Assembly: GCA_035507915.1 (NCBI GenBank)
Contig: DATJNS010000141.1
Location: 1 to 13,419, forward strand
DNA: 13,419 bases
Direction of reading: 5' to 3'
Origin: JACQAI01 sp035507915
GTDB lineage: Bacteria > Pseudomonadota > Alphaproteobacteria > Elsterales > Elsteraceae
A program made the translations under genes and the position numbers. Under the pieces are notes generated by a model. That model had not been told where the DNA came from. It saw nothing but the letters and a program-made list of their open reading frames with translations, and did no database searches. Of this stretch, positions 4,936 through 12,554 are shown piece after piece; position 1 is the first letter of the stretch; every line of letters starts with the position of its first letter.

Positions 4936-6066
4936 ATGACCGAGAAGATTGCGCGTTTCCTTGCCGAGCGACGTCCCGAGACCCCCTGCCTGGTGGTCGA
5001 TCTCGACGTCATCGCCGACAGCTACCAGAAGCTCTGCAAGCTGCTGCCGCTCGCCCAGGTGTTCTACGCCGTGAAGGCGAACCCGGCGCCCGAGATCGTC
5101 GCCATGCTGAAGCGTCTGGGGTCGAGCTTCGACACCGCGAGCCGCGGCGAGATCGATCTCGTGCTCGACCAGGGCGCCACCGTCGACAAGATCTCGTTCG
5201 GCAACACGATCAAGAAGGAGCGCGACATCGCCTACGCGTACGACCGCGGCGTGCGGCTGTTCGCGTTCGACAGCGAGGTCGAGCTGAAGAAGCTCGCCGC
5301 GGCCGCGCCCGGCTCGCGCGTGTTCTGCCGCATCCTGATGGAGTGCGGCGGCGCCGAATGGCCACTCAGCCGCAAGTTCGGCTGCTCGCCCGAGATGGCG
5401 ACGGCGCTCCTGCGCCAGGCGCGCGATCTCGGGCTCGACCCTTACGGGCTGTCGTTCCATGTCGGCTCGCAACAGACCGACCTGAACTCGTGGGACGTCG
5501 CCGTCGGCCGCGCCGCGCGGATGTTCTCGGCGCTCCAGGCGCTCGACATCGAGCTCCGGATGATCAACATCGGCGGCGGCTTCCCGGCGCAGTATCGCAG
5601 CGCGGTGTCGCCGGTCGACGCCTATGCCGGTGCCGTCATGACGGCGGTCTCGACCCATTTCGGCAACAAGCTGCCCGAGATCATCATCGAGCCCGGGCGC
5701 AGCCTGGTGGGCGATGCCGGCGTCATCCAGTCCGAGGTCGTGCTGATCTCGAAGAAGGACTACAAGGACAAGCGTCGCTGGGTCTATCTCGACATCGGCA
5801 AGTTCGGCGGGCTGGCCGAGACGATGGGCGAGAGCATCAAGTACGCGATCACGACGCCGCGCGACGGCGCGCCGACCGGCCCGGTCGTGCTCGCCGGACC
5901 GACCTGCGACAGCGCCGACATCCTTTACGAGAAGACCTCGTATCGCCTGCCGATGGACCTCCAGGTCGGCGACAAGGTCGAGATCCAGAGCACCGGCGCC
6001 TACACGTCGAGCTACTGCTCGGTCAACTTCAACGGCTTCCCGCCGCTGCGGACCTACTGCATCTGA
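4936..6066 (+). CDS. Ornithine/lysine decarboxylase, PLP-dependent fold III
   Basis: The protein is 376 aa, the normal length for the bacterial members of the eukaryotic-ODC family (alanine-racemase-like barrel plus beta domain). Key residues: Lys47 in FYAVKAN is the PLP Schiff-base lysine, His175 in FHVGSQ stacks on the PLP ring, GGGFP (213-217) and EPGR (252-255) bind the cofactor phosphate, and Cys324-Asp325 in GPTCDSAD is the catalytic pair from the partner subunit. Tyr356 lies near the C-terminal GAYTSSY motif. It decarboxylates L-ornithine (and/or L-lysine) to putrescine (cadaverine), the first step of polyamine synthesis, as a cytoplasmic homodimer. Substrate preference cannot be decided from motifs. 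It appears monocistronic, with a long structured leader upstream and a double hairpin downstream. Confidence 0.95.
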   Translation: MTEKIARFLAERRPETPCLVVDLDVIADSYQKLCKLLPLAQVFYAVKANPAPEIVAMLKRLGSSFDTASRGEIDLVLDQGATVDKISFGNTIKKERDIAYAYDRGVRLFAFDSEVELKKLAAAAPGSRVFCRILMECGGAEWPLSRKFGCSPEMATALLRQARDLGLDPYGLSFHVGSQQTDLNSWDVAVGRAARMFSALQALDIELRMINIGGGFPAQYRSAVSPVDAYAGAVMTAVSTHFGNKLPEIIIEPGRSLVGDAGVIQSEVVLISKKDYKDKRRWVYLDIGKFGGLAETMGESIKYAITTPRDGAPTGPVVLAGPTCDSADILYEKTSYRLPMDLQVGDKVEIQSTGAYTSSYCSVNFNGFPPLRTYCI

Positions 6067-6110
6067 CCGCGCGTCGCGGTCGACCGGCGGCGTATCGCGC
6101 GCCGCCGGTC
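6065..6110. terminator. Tandem hairpins between convergent decarboxylase and regulator genes
   Basis: A 7-bp stem (6065-6071 with 6075-6081, 3-nt loop) overlaps the stop codon. It is followed by an 11-bp perfect stem (6082-6092 with 6100-6110, 7-nt loop). The second hairpin is the same on both strands and sits between convergent genes, so it likely serves both. There is no T-tract, which is common in GC-rich genomes. Confidence 0.6.
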
Positions 6111-6115
6111 TCGCG

Positions 6116-6562
6116 TCAACCGATCGGGCTCTTGCGGTCGCTCGCCTGGGCGAGCGCGGTGCGCAGCACCTCCTCGGTGAACGGCTTGAAGACATAGCCG
6201 ACCGGGCCCGTCGCGGCCGCGCGCTCCATGGTCGCGAGGTCGGCGTGGGCGGTCAGATAGATGACGCCCAGCCCGGTGCGCTCGCGGATCACTCGCGCCG
6301 CTTCGATGCCGTCGGGCGTGCCGTTGAGCCGGATGTCCATCAGGATCAGGTCCGGCGCGGCGGTCTCGGCGAGCCGGATCGCCTGCTCGGCCGTGTCGGC
6401 CGTGCCGACGATCGTGTAGCCGAGCCGCTTGACCGTCTCGGCGATGTCCCAGGCTACGATGACCTCGTCCTCGACCAGCATGACGCGCAAGGCGCGGGCG
6501 GCCCGCCGTTCGGCGTCGCCTGCGCCGCCCGACCGACCGCCGTTCGGGGCGCCCCTCTCCAT
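6116..6562 (-). CDS. Single-domain response regulator (receiver only)
   Basis: The protein is 148 aa. A Gly/Arg-rich N-terminal tail of about 25 residues precedes one CheY-like receiver domain. Acidic pair Glu31-Asp32 (VEDE), phospho-acceptor Asp76 in LILMDIRL, Thr104 in YLTAHAD and Lys126 in VFKPF make a complete phosphorylation site. There is no output domain, so it would act by protein contact or as a phosphorelay intermediate. No histidine kinase is adjacent. The alphaproteobacterial PhyR is excluded because there is no sigma-like N-terminal domain. The ATG at 6562 has only a weak ribosome-binding site. The domain proper starts near residue 26, so a later start cannot be excluded. Confidence 0.88.
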   Translation of the reverse strand: MERGAPNGGRSGGAGDAERRAARALRVMLVEDEVIVAWDIAETVKRLGYTIVGTADTAEQAIRLAETAAPDLILMDIRLNGTPDGIEAARVIRERTGLGVIYLTAHADLATMERAAATGPVGYVFKPFTEEVLRTALAQASDRKSPIG

Positions 6563-6668
6563 CGTTCGCGTGCCGAGCGTTTGAAACCCGACCAGTTGTA
6601 CGACTTTATCGCCCCGCCACCAAGTTTCGCGGACCGCATCGCGCGCGTGGCCCCTCGGGCGGCGAGGC

Positions 6669-7451
6669 CTACAGCGCGCGCGTCCAGCCGCCGTCGACGT
6701 CGATCAAGGCGCCCTGGAAGTATGCCGCGTGACGGCTGGCGAGAAACGCCACGGCGGCCGAGATCTCGTCGACGGTGCCGAACCGGGCGACGCCGGTCTC
6801 CGCCAACATGCGGTCATAGGCGTCGTCGTAGCTCAGCTGGTGCTCCGCCATGACGCGCTCGACGCGCCGGGTCAGCCGGTCGGTCACGATCGAGCCCGGA
6901 TTGATCGCGTTGACCCGGACGCCATCCTTGACGCCGCGGTCGGCGAGCGCCTTGGTCAGGTTCAGCATCGCGGAATTGACCGCGCCCCCGATGGTGAACT
7001 CGGCGTTGCCGGTGCGCGCGCCGACGCCGGCGATGTTGATGATCGAGCCGTTGTTGCGCACCAGATGCGGCCAGGCGGCCCGCGATACGCGCACCGCGGC
7101 CATGAACTTCAGCCTGAAGCCGTCGGCCCACGCGTCGTCGGTGAGCTCGAGGAAGTCGCCGCGCTGGGTCGCGCCGGCATTGTTGACCAGGAGATCGAGC
7201 CGTCCGAACGCCTCGACCGCCGCCGCCACCAGGATCGCGCAAGCGCTCGGCTCGCGCAGGTCCCCGACCTGGATCAGGACGCGCCGGCCCGGCCCCTCGA
7301 TCTCGTTTTTCACGCGCTGCAGCTGGCGCGCGTCGCGCGCCGCGATCGCGACGTCCATGCCCTCCTGCGCGAGACGGCCGGCGATCGCCCGCCCGATACC
7401 GCGGCTGCCGCCCGTGATGATCGCCGCCTGCCCGCGAAGCTCGAGATCCAT
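6669..7451 (-). CDS. SDR-fold protein lacking the catalytic Ser-Tyr-Lys residues
   Basis: The protein is 260 aa. The N-terminal GGSRGIG (14-20) and NNAG (90-93) motifs are intact, so it should bind NAD(P), and INPG and the C-terminal DVDGGW are as in classical SDRs. However, where the active site belongs, IINIAGVG has Ala141/Gly142 in place of Ser. Aligning the LTKALA helix puts Gly155 at the Tyr position and Asn159 at the Lys position (the segment reads FTIGGAVN instead of Y-x-x-x-K). I chose the ATG at 7451 because it starts the Rossmann fold and follows a GGGGAA element. Frames reaching further upstream are shadows. It may be a binding or regulatory protein, or use an unusual chemistry. 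It is divergent from the MFS transporter gene (127-bp gap). Confidence 0.88.
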   Translation of the reverse strand: MDLELRGQAAIITGGSRGIGRAIAGRLAQEGMDVAIAARDARQLQRVKNEIEGPGRRVLIQVGDLREPSACAILVAAAVEAFGRLDLLVNNAGATQRGDFLELTDDAWADGFRLKFMAAVRVSRAAWPHLVRNNGSIINIAGVGARTGNAEFTIGGAVNSAMLNLTKALADRGVKDGVRVNAINPGSIVTDRLTRRVERVMAEHQLSYDDAYDRMLAETGVARFGTVDEISAAVAFLASRHAAYFQGALIDVDGGWTRAL

Positions 7452-7495
7452 GACCCGTTCCCCACCGTGTGAGCCAGTCCCGCGCCACCCTTGCG

Positions 7496-7555
7496 CGGTC
7501 CGGACCGACGGCGCTTGCCCGGCACCGCCGTGTCGTGAAATTTTCTCCGGACCGA
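7496..7555. repeat. Repeated CCGGACCGA boxes between divergent SDR and MFS genes
   Basis: A 12-bp perfect palindrome cggtccggaccg at 7496-7507 overlaps CCGGACCGA (7500-7508), which recurs at 7547-7555. The location between two divergent starts makes it a candidate operator shared by both genes. It is weakly supported in GC-rich DNA. Confidence 0.3.
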
Positions 7556-7578
7556 GGAAATAAAGCGAGAGTCGAAAA

Positions 7579-8829
7579 ATGCCAGGCGGCGCGCCCGCCG
7601 CGACGCGCGGCTTCCGCAACGTCGTCCGGGCGCTCGCCAACCGCAACTATCGCATCTATGCCGTCGGCAACTTCGTCTCGCTGTGCGGCACCTGGCTGCA
7701 GCGGATCGCGGTCGGATGGCTCGCCTGGCAGCTGACCCGCTCGGGGGCGTGGCTCGGCATCGTGGCGTTCGCCGACCTTTTCCCGACCGTCGTGCTCAGC
7801 CCGTTCGCCGGCACCCTCGCCGACCGCCGGGATCGCCTGGCGTTGCTCAAGGTCACGCAATCCGCCGCGATGGCCCAGGCGATCGGGCTCGCCGCCATGA
7901 CGTTCGCCGGCGCGATGACGATCGGCTGGCTGGTCGCACTGTCGCTCACCATGGGCGTGGTCAATGCCTTCAACCAGCCGGCGCGGCTCGCCCTGATTCC
8001 GAGCCTCGTCGAGCGCGCCGAACTGCCCGCTGCCGTGGCGATCAACTCGACGATCTTCAACGGCGCGCGCTTTCTGGGTCCGGCGGCGGCGGGCGCGGTG
8101 ATCGCCCACGGCAGCATCGGGCTCGCCTTCGCGCTGAACGCCGCGAGCTTCGTCGTGTTCCTGATCGCGCTGCACCGGGTTCGCCTGATCGAGGACGAAA
8201 CCCCACCGGCCGCGCGCCGCGGCTTTCTCAGCGACTCGCTCGAAGGCTACGCCTACGTTGCCCGCCATCCCGGCATCGGACCGATGATCGTCCTCCTGGC
8301 CGCGACCTCGATCGGCTCGCGCGCCTATGTCGAGCTGCTGCCCGGGTTCGCCGATGCGGTGTTCGGGCGCGGCGCCCAGGCGCTCGCCTGGCTGACCGCG
8401 ACCACCGGGCTGGGCGCGATGGTCGGCGGCATCCTGATGGCGAGCCGCGGCGGCGGCGCCGGCTTGACGCGCGTCGTCATCGCCAACGTGCTCCTGATGG
8501 CGGTGGCGCTGCTCGGCTTCACGGCGACGACCTCGTTCTGGGTGGCGCTGGCCTGCGTCTTCGTCGCGGGCTTCTCGCTGGTCATCAACGGCATCGGCGG
8601 CCAGACGCTGGTCCAGACCGCGGTCGACAGCACCATGCGGGGCCGCGTGATGAGCCTTTACGGCATGATCTTCCGCGGCGGCCCGGCGCTCGGCGTCCTG
8701 ATCATGGGGTCGGCGTCGACACGCTTCGGGTTGCGCCTGCCGGTCGCCTGCGGCGCCCTCCTGTGCGCCGGCTTCTGGCTGTGGGCGCGGCTGCGGCGCG
8801 AGCGCATCGCCGCCGCGCTCGAGAGCTAG
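7579..8829 (+). CDS. MFS transporter (EntS/MFS_3-like exporter)
   Basis: The protein is 416 aa, with about 12 hydrophobic helices. The N-terminus (NRNYRIYAVGNFVSLCGTWLQRIA) and the early loop motif GTLADRRDRLALL (the motif A position) are typical of the MFS_3 / enterobactin-exporter-like group. FNQPARLALIPSLV after helix 5 is also characteristic, and the second half repeats the pattern with a R-G-R-V-M-S-L-Y-G segment in the last third. Substrate is unknown. The group includes exporters of siderophores, macrolides and other small molecules. The inner-membrane protein would be driven by proton exchange. The AUG follows a GCGAGAG element. Its stop lies 9 bp from the stop of the convergent fetB-like gene. 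Confidence 0.92.
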   Translation: MPGGAPAATRGFRNVVRALANRNYRIYAVGNFVSLCGTWLQRIAVGWLAWQLTRSGAWLGIVAFADLFPTVVLSPFAGTLADRRDRLALLKVTQSAAMAQAIGLAAMTFAGAMTIGWLVALSLTMGVVNAFNQPARLALIPSLVERAELPAAVAINSTIFNGARFLGPAAAGAVIAHGSIGLAFALNAASFVVFLIALHRVRLIEDETPPAARRGFLSDSLEGYAYVARHPGIGPMIVLLAATSIGSRAYVELLPGFADAVFGRGAQALAWLTATTGLGAMVGGILMASRGGGAGLTRVVIANVLLMAVALLGFTATTSFWVALACVFVAGFSLVINGIGGQTLVQTAVDSTMRGRVMSLYGMIFRGGPALGVLIMGSASTRFGLRLPVACGALLCAGFWLWARLRRERIAAALES

Positions 8830-8838
8830 ACCGGCCTC

Positions 8839-9639
8839 TCACTCGCGCGTCACGACCCGGTCGAGGCGCAGGCGGTGGCGCTCGTCGGTCAGCCGCCAGA
8901 CCGCCGCGTAGACCGCGCCCAGCACTCCGAAGCCGCTCGCGCCGCCGAGCAGGAACATGATCATGATCTGGTACTTGACCGCATCGACCGGATCCATCCC
9001 GGCGAGGATCTGGCCGGTCATCATGCCCGGCAAGGTGATGATGCCGGCCGCCGACATCTGGTTGATCAGCGGGATCCAGGCATTGCGCAGCGCCTGGCGC
9101 ATCAGCGGCCGCAGCGCCGCAAGCTTGGTCGTGCCAAGCGCGAGCTGCGCCTCGATGCCGTTGCGCTCGCGCACGACTCCGCCGACCAGCCCGGCGAGGC
9201 CGAGGCTGACGCCGTTCATGACGCTGCCGAGGATGATTCCGGCGAGCGGGATCGCGTAGCGCGGATCGCTCCACGGCTGGGCGCCGACCGCGAACACCAG
9301 CGCGAGCAAGGTGACCACGACGGTCGACGCCATCATGGGGACGGCGCCGATCGCGAAGCCCCAGACGCCGCCGAGACGCCGCTCCGGTCGGGCGTGCACC
9401 TCGTTGGCCGCCACCGCGATCATGACCAGGATCGCGAGCCCGGTGATCAGCGGCGACGACACCTCGAACAACGCCTTCAAGATCAGGCCGACCAGCAGCA
9501 GCTGGACGACCATGCGCACGCCGGCCACCAGCATGCGGCGCTCGAGCCCGAGCCCGAGCCACAGCGACAGCGCGCCGTTGAGCCACAGCAGCAGCGACGC
9601 GAGCGCGAGCTCGCCGTAGCCGAGCGACGCCGCGCTCAT
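8839..9639 (-). CDS. fetB: FetB-like ABC transporter permease (UPF0014)
   Basis: The protein is 266 aa, with about seven hydrophobic helices. The segment with NAWIPLINQMSAAGI followed by TLPGMMTGQIL (203-212), then DPVDAVKYQI, is the hallmark of the UPF0014/FetB family, and the length matches E. coli FetB (about 260). It forms an inner-membrane complex with the ATPase encoded just upstream. The genes overlap by 4 bp (ATGA), indicating translational coupling. In E. coli the FetAB pair reduces iron overload and oxidative stress, probably by iron export. Family function is applied here by similarity only. I chose the ATG at 9639 over longer upstream frames because it lies in the ATGA overlap and begins at the family's N-terminus. 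Confidence 0.92.
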   Translation of the reverse strand: MSAASLGYGELALASLLLWLNGALSLWLGLGLERRMLVAGVRMVVQLLLVGLILKALFEVSSPLITGLAILVMIAVAANEVHARPERRLGGVWGFAIGAVPMMASTVVVTLLALVFAVGAQPWSDPRYAIPLAGIILGSVMNGVSLGLAGLVGGVVRERNGIEAQLALGTTKLAALRPLMRQALRNAWIPLINQMSAAGIITLPGMMTGQILAGMDPVDAVKYQIMIMFLLGGASGFGVLGAVYAAVWRLTDERHRLRLDRVVTRE

Positions 9640-10235
9640 GGGACGCGCGCCTTGAGCTGGCCCGCCTCCATGCGGAACTGGCGGGCGGCCAAGCGATCGG
9701 CTTGGCGCGGATCGTGACTCACCAGCACGATGCTGGCGCCGCGCTGCAGCACCCGGCGCAGCAGCGCCTCGACGGCGGCGGTCGCGTCGGGATCGAGCGC
9801 CGCGGTCGGCTCGTCGAGCAGCAGCGCGCGCGGCTCCTGCACCAGCGCGCGCACGAGCGCGAGCCGCTGGCGCTCGCCGCTCGACAGACGCGCCACCGGC
9901 CAGTCGAGCGCCTCGACCGCCAGGTTGACCGCCGGCAGCAGCGCGCGGGCGGGCTCGATGGTTGCGCCGAAATGCGCCGCCACCGCGTCGGCCCACCAAC
10001 CCGACTCGGCGGCAACGTAGGTCACCAGGCGGCGCCACCGCGGCGCCGGCATCGCCTCGCGGCTCGCCTCGTCCAGCCGCGCCGTGCCGGCGTGCGGGTC
10101 GAGGTCCGCGATCATGCGCAGGAACACGCTCTTGCCCGCGCCCGACGGCCCGGCGATGGCGACGCACTCGCCGTCCGCCACGGTCAGGGCGAACGGACCG
10201 AAACGGAGCCGCTGCAGCCGTTCGACGATCAACAT
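9636..10235 (-). CDS. fetA: FetA-like ABC transporter ATP-binding protein
   Basis: The protein is 199 aa, short for an ABC ATPase but usual for FetA/YbbL. Walker A is GPSGAGKS (29-36), the signature LSSGERQR starts at 117, Walker B is ALLLDEP (137-143), the D-loop is AALD and the switch is His174 in VSHD. The Q-loop lacks the usual Gln: the segment VTYVAAESGWW has Ala at that place. The start is the ATG at 10235. The long N-terminal extension in the same frame is not supported by the family and has no better ribosome-binding site. It couples ATP hydrolysis to the FetB permease. It is divergent from the amidohydrolase gene, with 100 bp between starts. Confidence 0.9.
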   Translation of the reverse strand: MLIVERLQRLRFGPFALTVADGECVAIAGPSGAGKSVFLRMIADLDPHAGTARLDEASREAMPAPRWRRLVTYVAAESGWWADAVAAHFGATIEPARALLPAVNLAVEALDWPVARLSSGERQRLALVRALVQEPRALLLDEPTAALDPDATAAVEALLRRVLQRGASIVLVSHDPRQADRLAARQFRMEAGQLKARVP

Positions 10236-10286
10236 GAGGTCACGCTGCGGCCCCTTCCGGCTGGTCCGGGAAAATGCTCTAACCTG

Positions 10287-10320
10287 CCGACGATCACGAG
10301 AACTCTCAACCGGCCGTCGG
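10287..10320 (+). promoter_or_regulatory. Small hairpin just before the amidohydrolase ribosome-binding site
   Basis: CCGACG (10287-10292) can pair with CGTCGG (10315-10320), immediately ahead of GGAGG (10321-10325). It may affect translation initiation. With only 6 bp it is a weak, tentative call. Confidence 0.2.
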
Positions 10321-10335
10321 GGAGGGCGGAGCGAC

Positions 10336-11844
10336 GTGAGCGCGGCGATCATCCTGGCAGCCGATTACGTGCTGACCGGACCGGATCCGGAGCTCCTGTT
10401 GCCCGATCAGGCGGTCCTGATCGAAGAGGGCCGGATCGTCGCGGTCGACCTCCTGACCGAGTTGCTGCAGCGCGCCCCCGCGGCCGAGGTCGAGCGCCTC
10501 GAGGATTGCCTCCTGATGCCCGGTTTCGTCAACGCGCACCAGCACGGCCGCGCGCTCGACACCCTGCAGCTGGGCTATCCCGACGACGTGCTCGAGAGCT
10601 GGATCGCGGCGCGGCGCCGGCGCGGGCCGCTCGACCCCTATCCGCTGGCGCTGCTCGCCGCCTGCAACATGCTGGCGAACGGCGTCACCACCGCGATCCA
10701 TGCCAACACGAGCTACGGCTCGGGCAACTACGAGGGCGAGCTGCGCGCCGCGCTGCGCGGCTACGACGAGGCCGGGCTGCGCGTCGTGATGTGCGTCGGC
10801 GCCCAGGACCGCGGCATGACGATCTATCCCGAGGAGGATCTGCCGGCGTTCATGGCCGGGCTGTCGCCCGAGCTCGCCCAGGCGCTGGACGCGCCGCGGC
10901 CGCACCCCTATGCGGGCGATCTCGCCGCCACGATCCGGCTGATGGACCGGCTGCGCGCGGACTACGAGGGGCACCCGCGCATCTCGTTCTGCTACGGCCC
11001 GGCCGGCCCGCAGTGGGTGAGCGACGAGATGCTGGCCGGCCTCGCGCGCGACGCCGACAAGAAGGGTATCGGCATCCACATGCACGCGCTCGAGAGCCGC
11101 GCCCAGAGCGCCGCCTGCGCGCGCCTGTTCCCGGGCGGCACGATGCGCCATCTCGACCGCCTGGGCGCCCTGTCGCCACGGGTGTCGCTGGCGCACGGCG
11201 TCTGGCTGTCGCCGACCGACATCGAGCTGGCCGCCGAGCGCGGCGCCACCGTGGTGCGCAACCCCGCCTCCAACCTGCGGCTGCGCAACGGCGTCGCTCC
11301 GCTCGGCGACTTCCTGCGCCAAGGCCTGCGCGTCGCCATCGGCACCGACAACACCGGGCTGCGCGGCACCGAGGATCTGTTGGGCGAGCTGCAGCTCGCC
11401 GCCGCGCTGGCGCGCAGCAACCGCTGGGACGTCGAGGATCGGCCGACCACCGCCGATCTGATCGGCATGCTGACGGTCAATGGCGCGATCGCCGCCCAGC
11501 TCGATTTCCTGATCGGCCAGATCGAGGTCGGCGCACGTGCCGACCTCGTCGCGCTGTCGCTGTCGCGGGTCCAGCAGCCCTACGCCGATCCTGGCCTGCC
11601 GCTGCTCGACCTCGTGCTGGCCCGCGCGAGCGGCGAGGACGTTCGTCTCACCATGGTCGACGGGACGATCCAGTACCGCGACGGCGCCCTCCAGACCGTC
11701 GATCGGGCCGAGGTCGAGGCGCGCGTGCGCGCCACCGCGGCGGCCTCGCGCGAGCCGTCCGATCCCGCGCTCGCCGAGCTGTTGCCCGAGCTCCAGGCGC
11801 AGCTCCGCCGGCACTACGCCGGGCTCACCCGGGCCGCCGGCTGA
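10336..11844 (+). CDS. Amidohydrolase/deaminase (COG0402, AtzF/TrzA-SsnA group)
   Basis: The protein is 502 aa from a GTG start at 10336, with GGAGG at 10321-10325 and a second GGAG at 10326-10331. It begins as the family does, IILAADYVLTG, with the small beta domain around 1-60. Metal ligands are His68 and His70 in NAHQHG, His248/His250 in GIHMHALE, His287 in LAHGVW and Asp338 in GTDNTG. Glu253 is a likely catalytic acid-base residue. These fit the Zn/Fe-dependent deaminase-chlorohydrolase class that includes guanine deaminase, 5-methylthioadenosine/SAH deaminase and atrazine-pathway hydrolases. Substrate is unknown. A C-terminal charged helix (about 455-502) extends beyond the metal-dependent domain. 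The gene is divergent from fetA, and its product is presumably cytoplasmic. Confidence 0.9.
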   Translation: MSAAIILAADYVLTGPDPELLLPDQAVLIEEGRIVAVDLLTELLQRAPAAEVERLEDCLLMPGFVNAHQHGRALDTLQLGYPDDVLESWIAARRRRGPLDPYPLALLAACNMLANGVTTAIHANTSYGSGNYEGELRAALRGYDEAGLRVVMCVGAQDRGMTIYPEEDLPAFMAGLSPELAQALDAPRPHPYAGDLAATIRLMDRLRADYEGHPRISFCYGPAGPQWVSDEMLAGLARDADKKGIGIHMHALESRAQSAACARLFPGGTMRHLDRLGALSPRVSLAHGVWLSPTDIELAAERGATVVRNPASNLRLRNGVAPLGDFLRQGLRVAIGTDNTGLRGTEDLLGELQLAAALARSNRWDVEDRPTTADLIGMLTVNGAIAAQLDFLIGQIEVGARADLVALSLSRVQQPYADPGLPLLDLVLARASGEDVRLTMVDGTIQYRDGALQTVDRAEVEARVRATAAASREPSDPALAELLPELQAQLRRHYAGLTRAAG

Positions 11845-12193
11845 GCCTCCCCGATGCGCGTCTGCGCGACCGCCGAAGCCGGTCGAGCGGCTTGCGGCAC
11901 AGCCCGAGACCCGGCAGGGTAATCCCCGGGGAGAGGCTCGAGAATCCCGACGCCCAACACGGCCATAACAGCGGGATCACAATGTCTTGGCGGACGACCG
12001 CAAAAATTTTAGTCACTTTGGCTTTGGTTACCGATATCTTCACCACTTCTGGAGCTAGTCTGGCATTGGTGTCAGCCGCACGATCGAGACGCCCGATGGG
12101 AGCGACCCGCGACCCGCGACCCGGCCTGCTGGACGTCGTGGCGCAGCAGGCGCGCGCGTGCGCCGTTGGGATATGTAGGCGAGCGGTGGCCTG
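11845..12193. other. Gene-free interval between amidohydrolase and unknown small gene
   Basis: No convincing gene or RNA was seen. There is a hairpin near its left end and a distinct less GC-rich patch around 11995-12060, likely a promoter region for the gene at 12194. I could not assign clear -35/-10 boxes. A frame on the minus strand across the interval has no recognisable product. Confidence 0.5.
11870..11897. terminator. Possible hairpin terminator after the amidohydrolase gene
   Basis: AAGCCG (11876-11881) pairs with CGGCTT (11888-11893) across a 6-nt loop. The stem extends past a CG bulge by CCGC (11870-11873) with GCGG (11894-11897). No T-tract follows, so termination is only possible rather than shown. 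Confidence 0.35.
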
Positions 12194-12496
12194 ATGGCCG
12201 AAGTCGTGCGCACGGTCGACGGCGAGATCGACGATATCCGCGAGCGGATCGCTTCGACCGGCGACACCGTGGTCGAGATTCACCTCAACGGCAGCTCGGG
12301 TCCCGAAAAGTGTCTGGCCTACGCCGAGAAGGCGAAGGCGCTCCAGAACCTGCACGAGAAGATGCAGGGCCTGCTGTCCAAGAGCGGCGCGTCGCACATC
12401 CGCGATCTCAAGGTCCGTGTCGAGATCTCGGGAATCGTGAAGAACCAGTCCGCCAGCAAGGACATCATCGTCACGGCGATCAAGATCTCCCAGTGA
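12194..12496 (+). CDS. Unrecognised small hydrophilic protein (100 aa)
   Basis: The protein is 100 aa with strong G/C third-position bias and a good ATG start, although the ribosome-binding site is weak. No signal peptide or membrane segment is visible. Residues 35-65 (PEKCLAYAEKAKALQNLHEKM) look helical and partly coiled-coil, while the C-terminal half (RDLKVRVEISGIVKNQ) reads as beta strands. One Cys (residue 40) is present. I do not recognise the family. It has no obvious neighbour partner: it converges on the secreted-protein gene with about 58 bp between stops. It might be a small binding protein. Confidence 0.6.
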   Translation: MAEVVRTVDGEIDDIRERIASTGDTVVEIHLNGSSGPEKCLAYAEKAKALQNLHEKMQGLLSKSGASHIRDLKVRVEISGIVKNQSASKDIIVTAIKISQ

Positions 12497-12506
12497 TCGG
12501 CCGATC
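12495..12506. repeat. 12-bp palindrome overlapping the stop codon of the unknown gene
   Basis: The sequence gatcggccgatc is its own reverse complement and starts inside the TGA stop. It may form a small hairpin at the end of the transcript, between convergent genes. Confidence 0.3.
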
Positions 12507-12554
12507 CAGCGTCGGCGTTGGCCGGCGAGGGCCTCTTGCTCTTGTTCGTCTCGC

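Noticed and set aside
4587..5012. A 141-codon minus-strand frame in the decarboxylase leader
   Set aside because: The product is Arg/Ser-rich with no domain, and it overlaps the start of the well-supported decarboxylase.
6116..6562. PhyR-type general stress regulator
   Set aside because: It has only a receiver domain and no sigma-like region, and no NepR gene is adjacent.
9702..12194. An 830-codon open frame on the plus strand crossing the fetA and amidohydrolase genes
   Set aside because: It is a shadow of high-GC coding sequence: Arg/Ala/Pro-rich with no recognisable domain, and it overlaps two well-supported genes.
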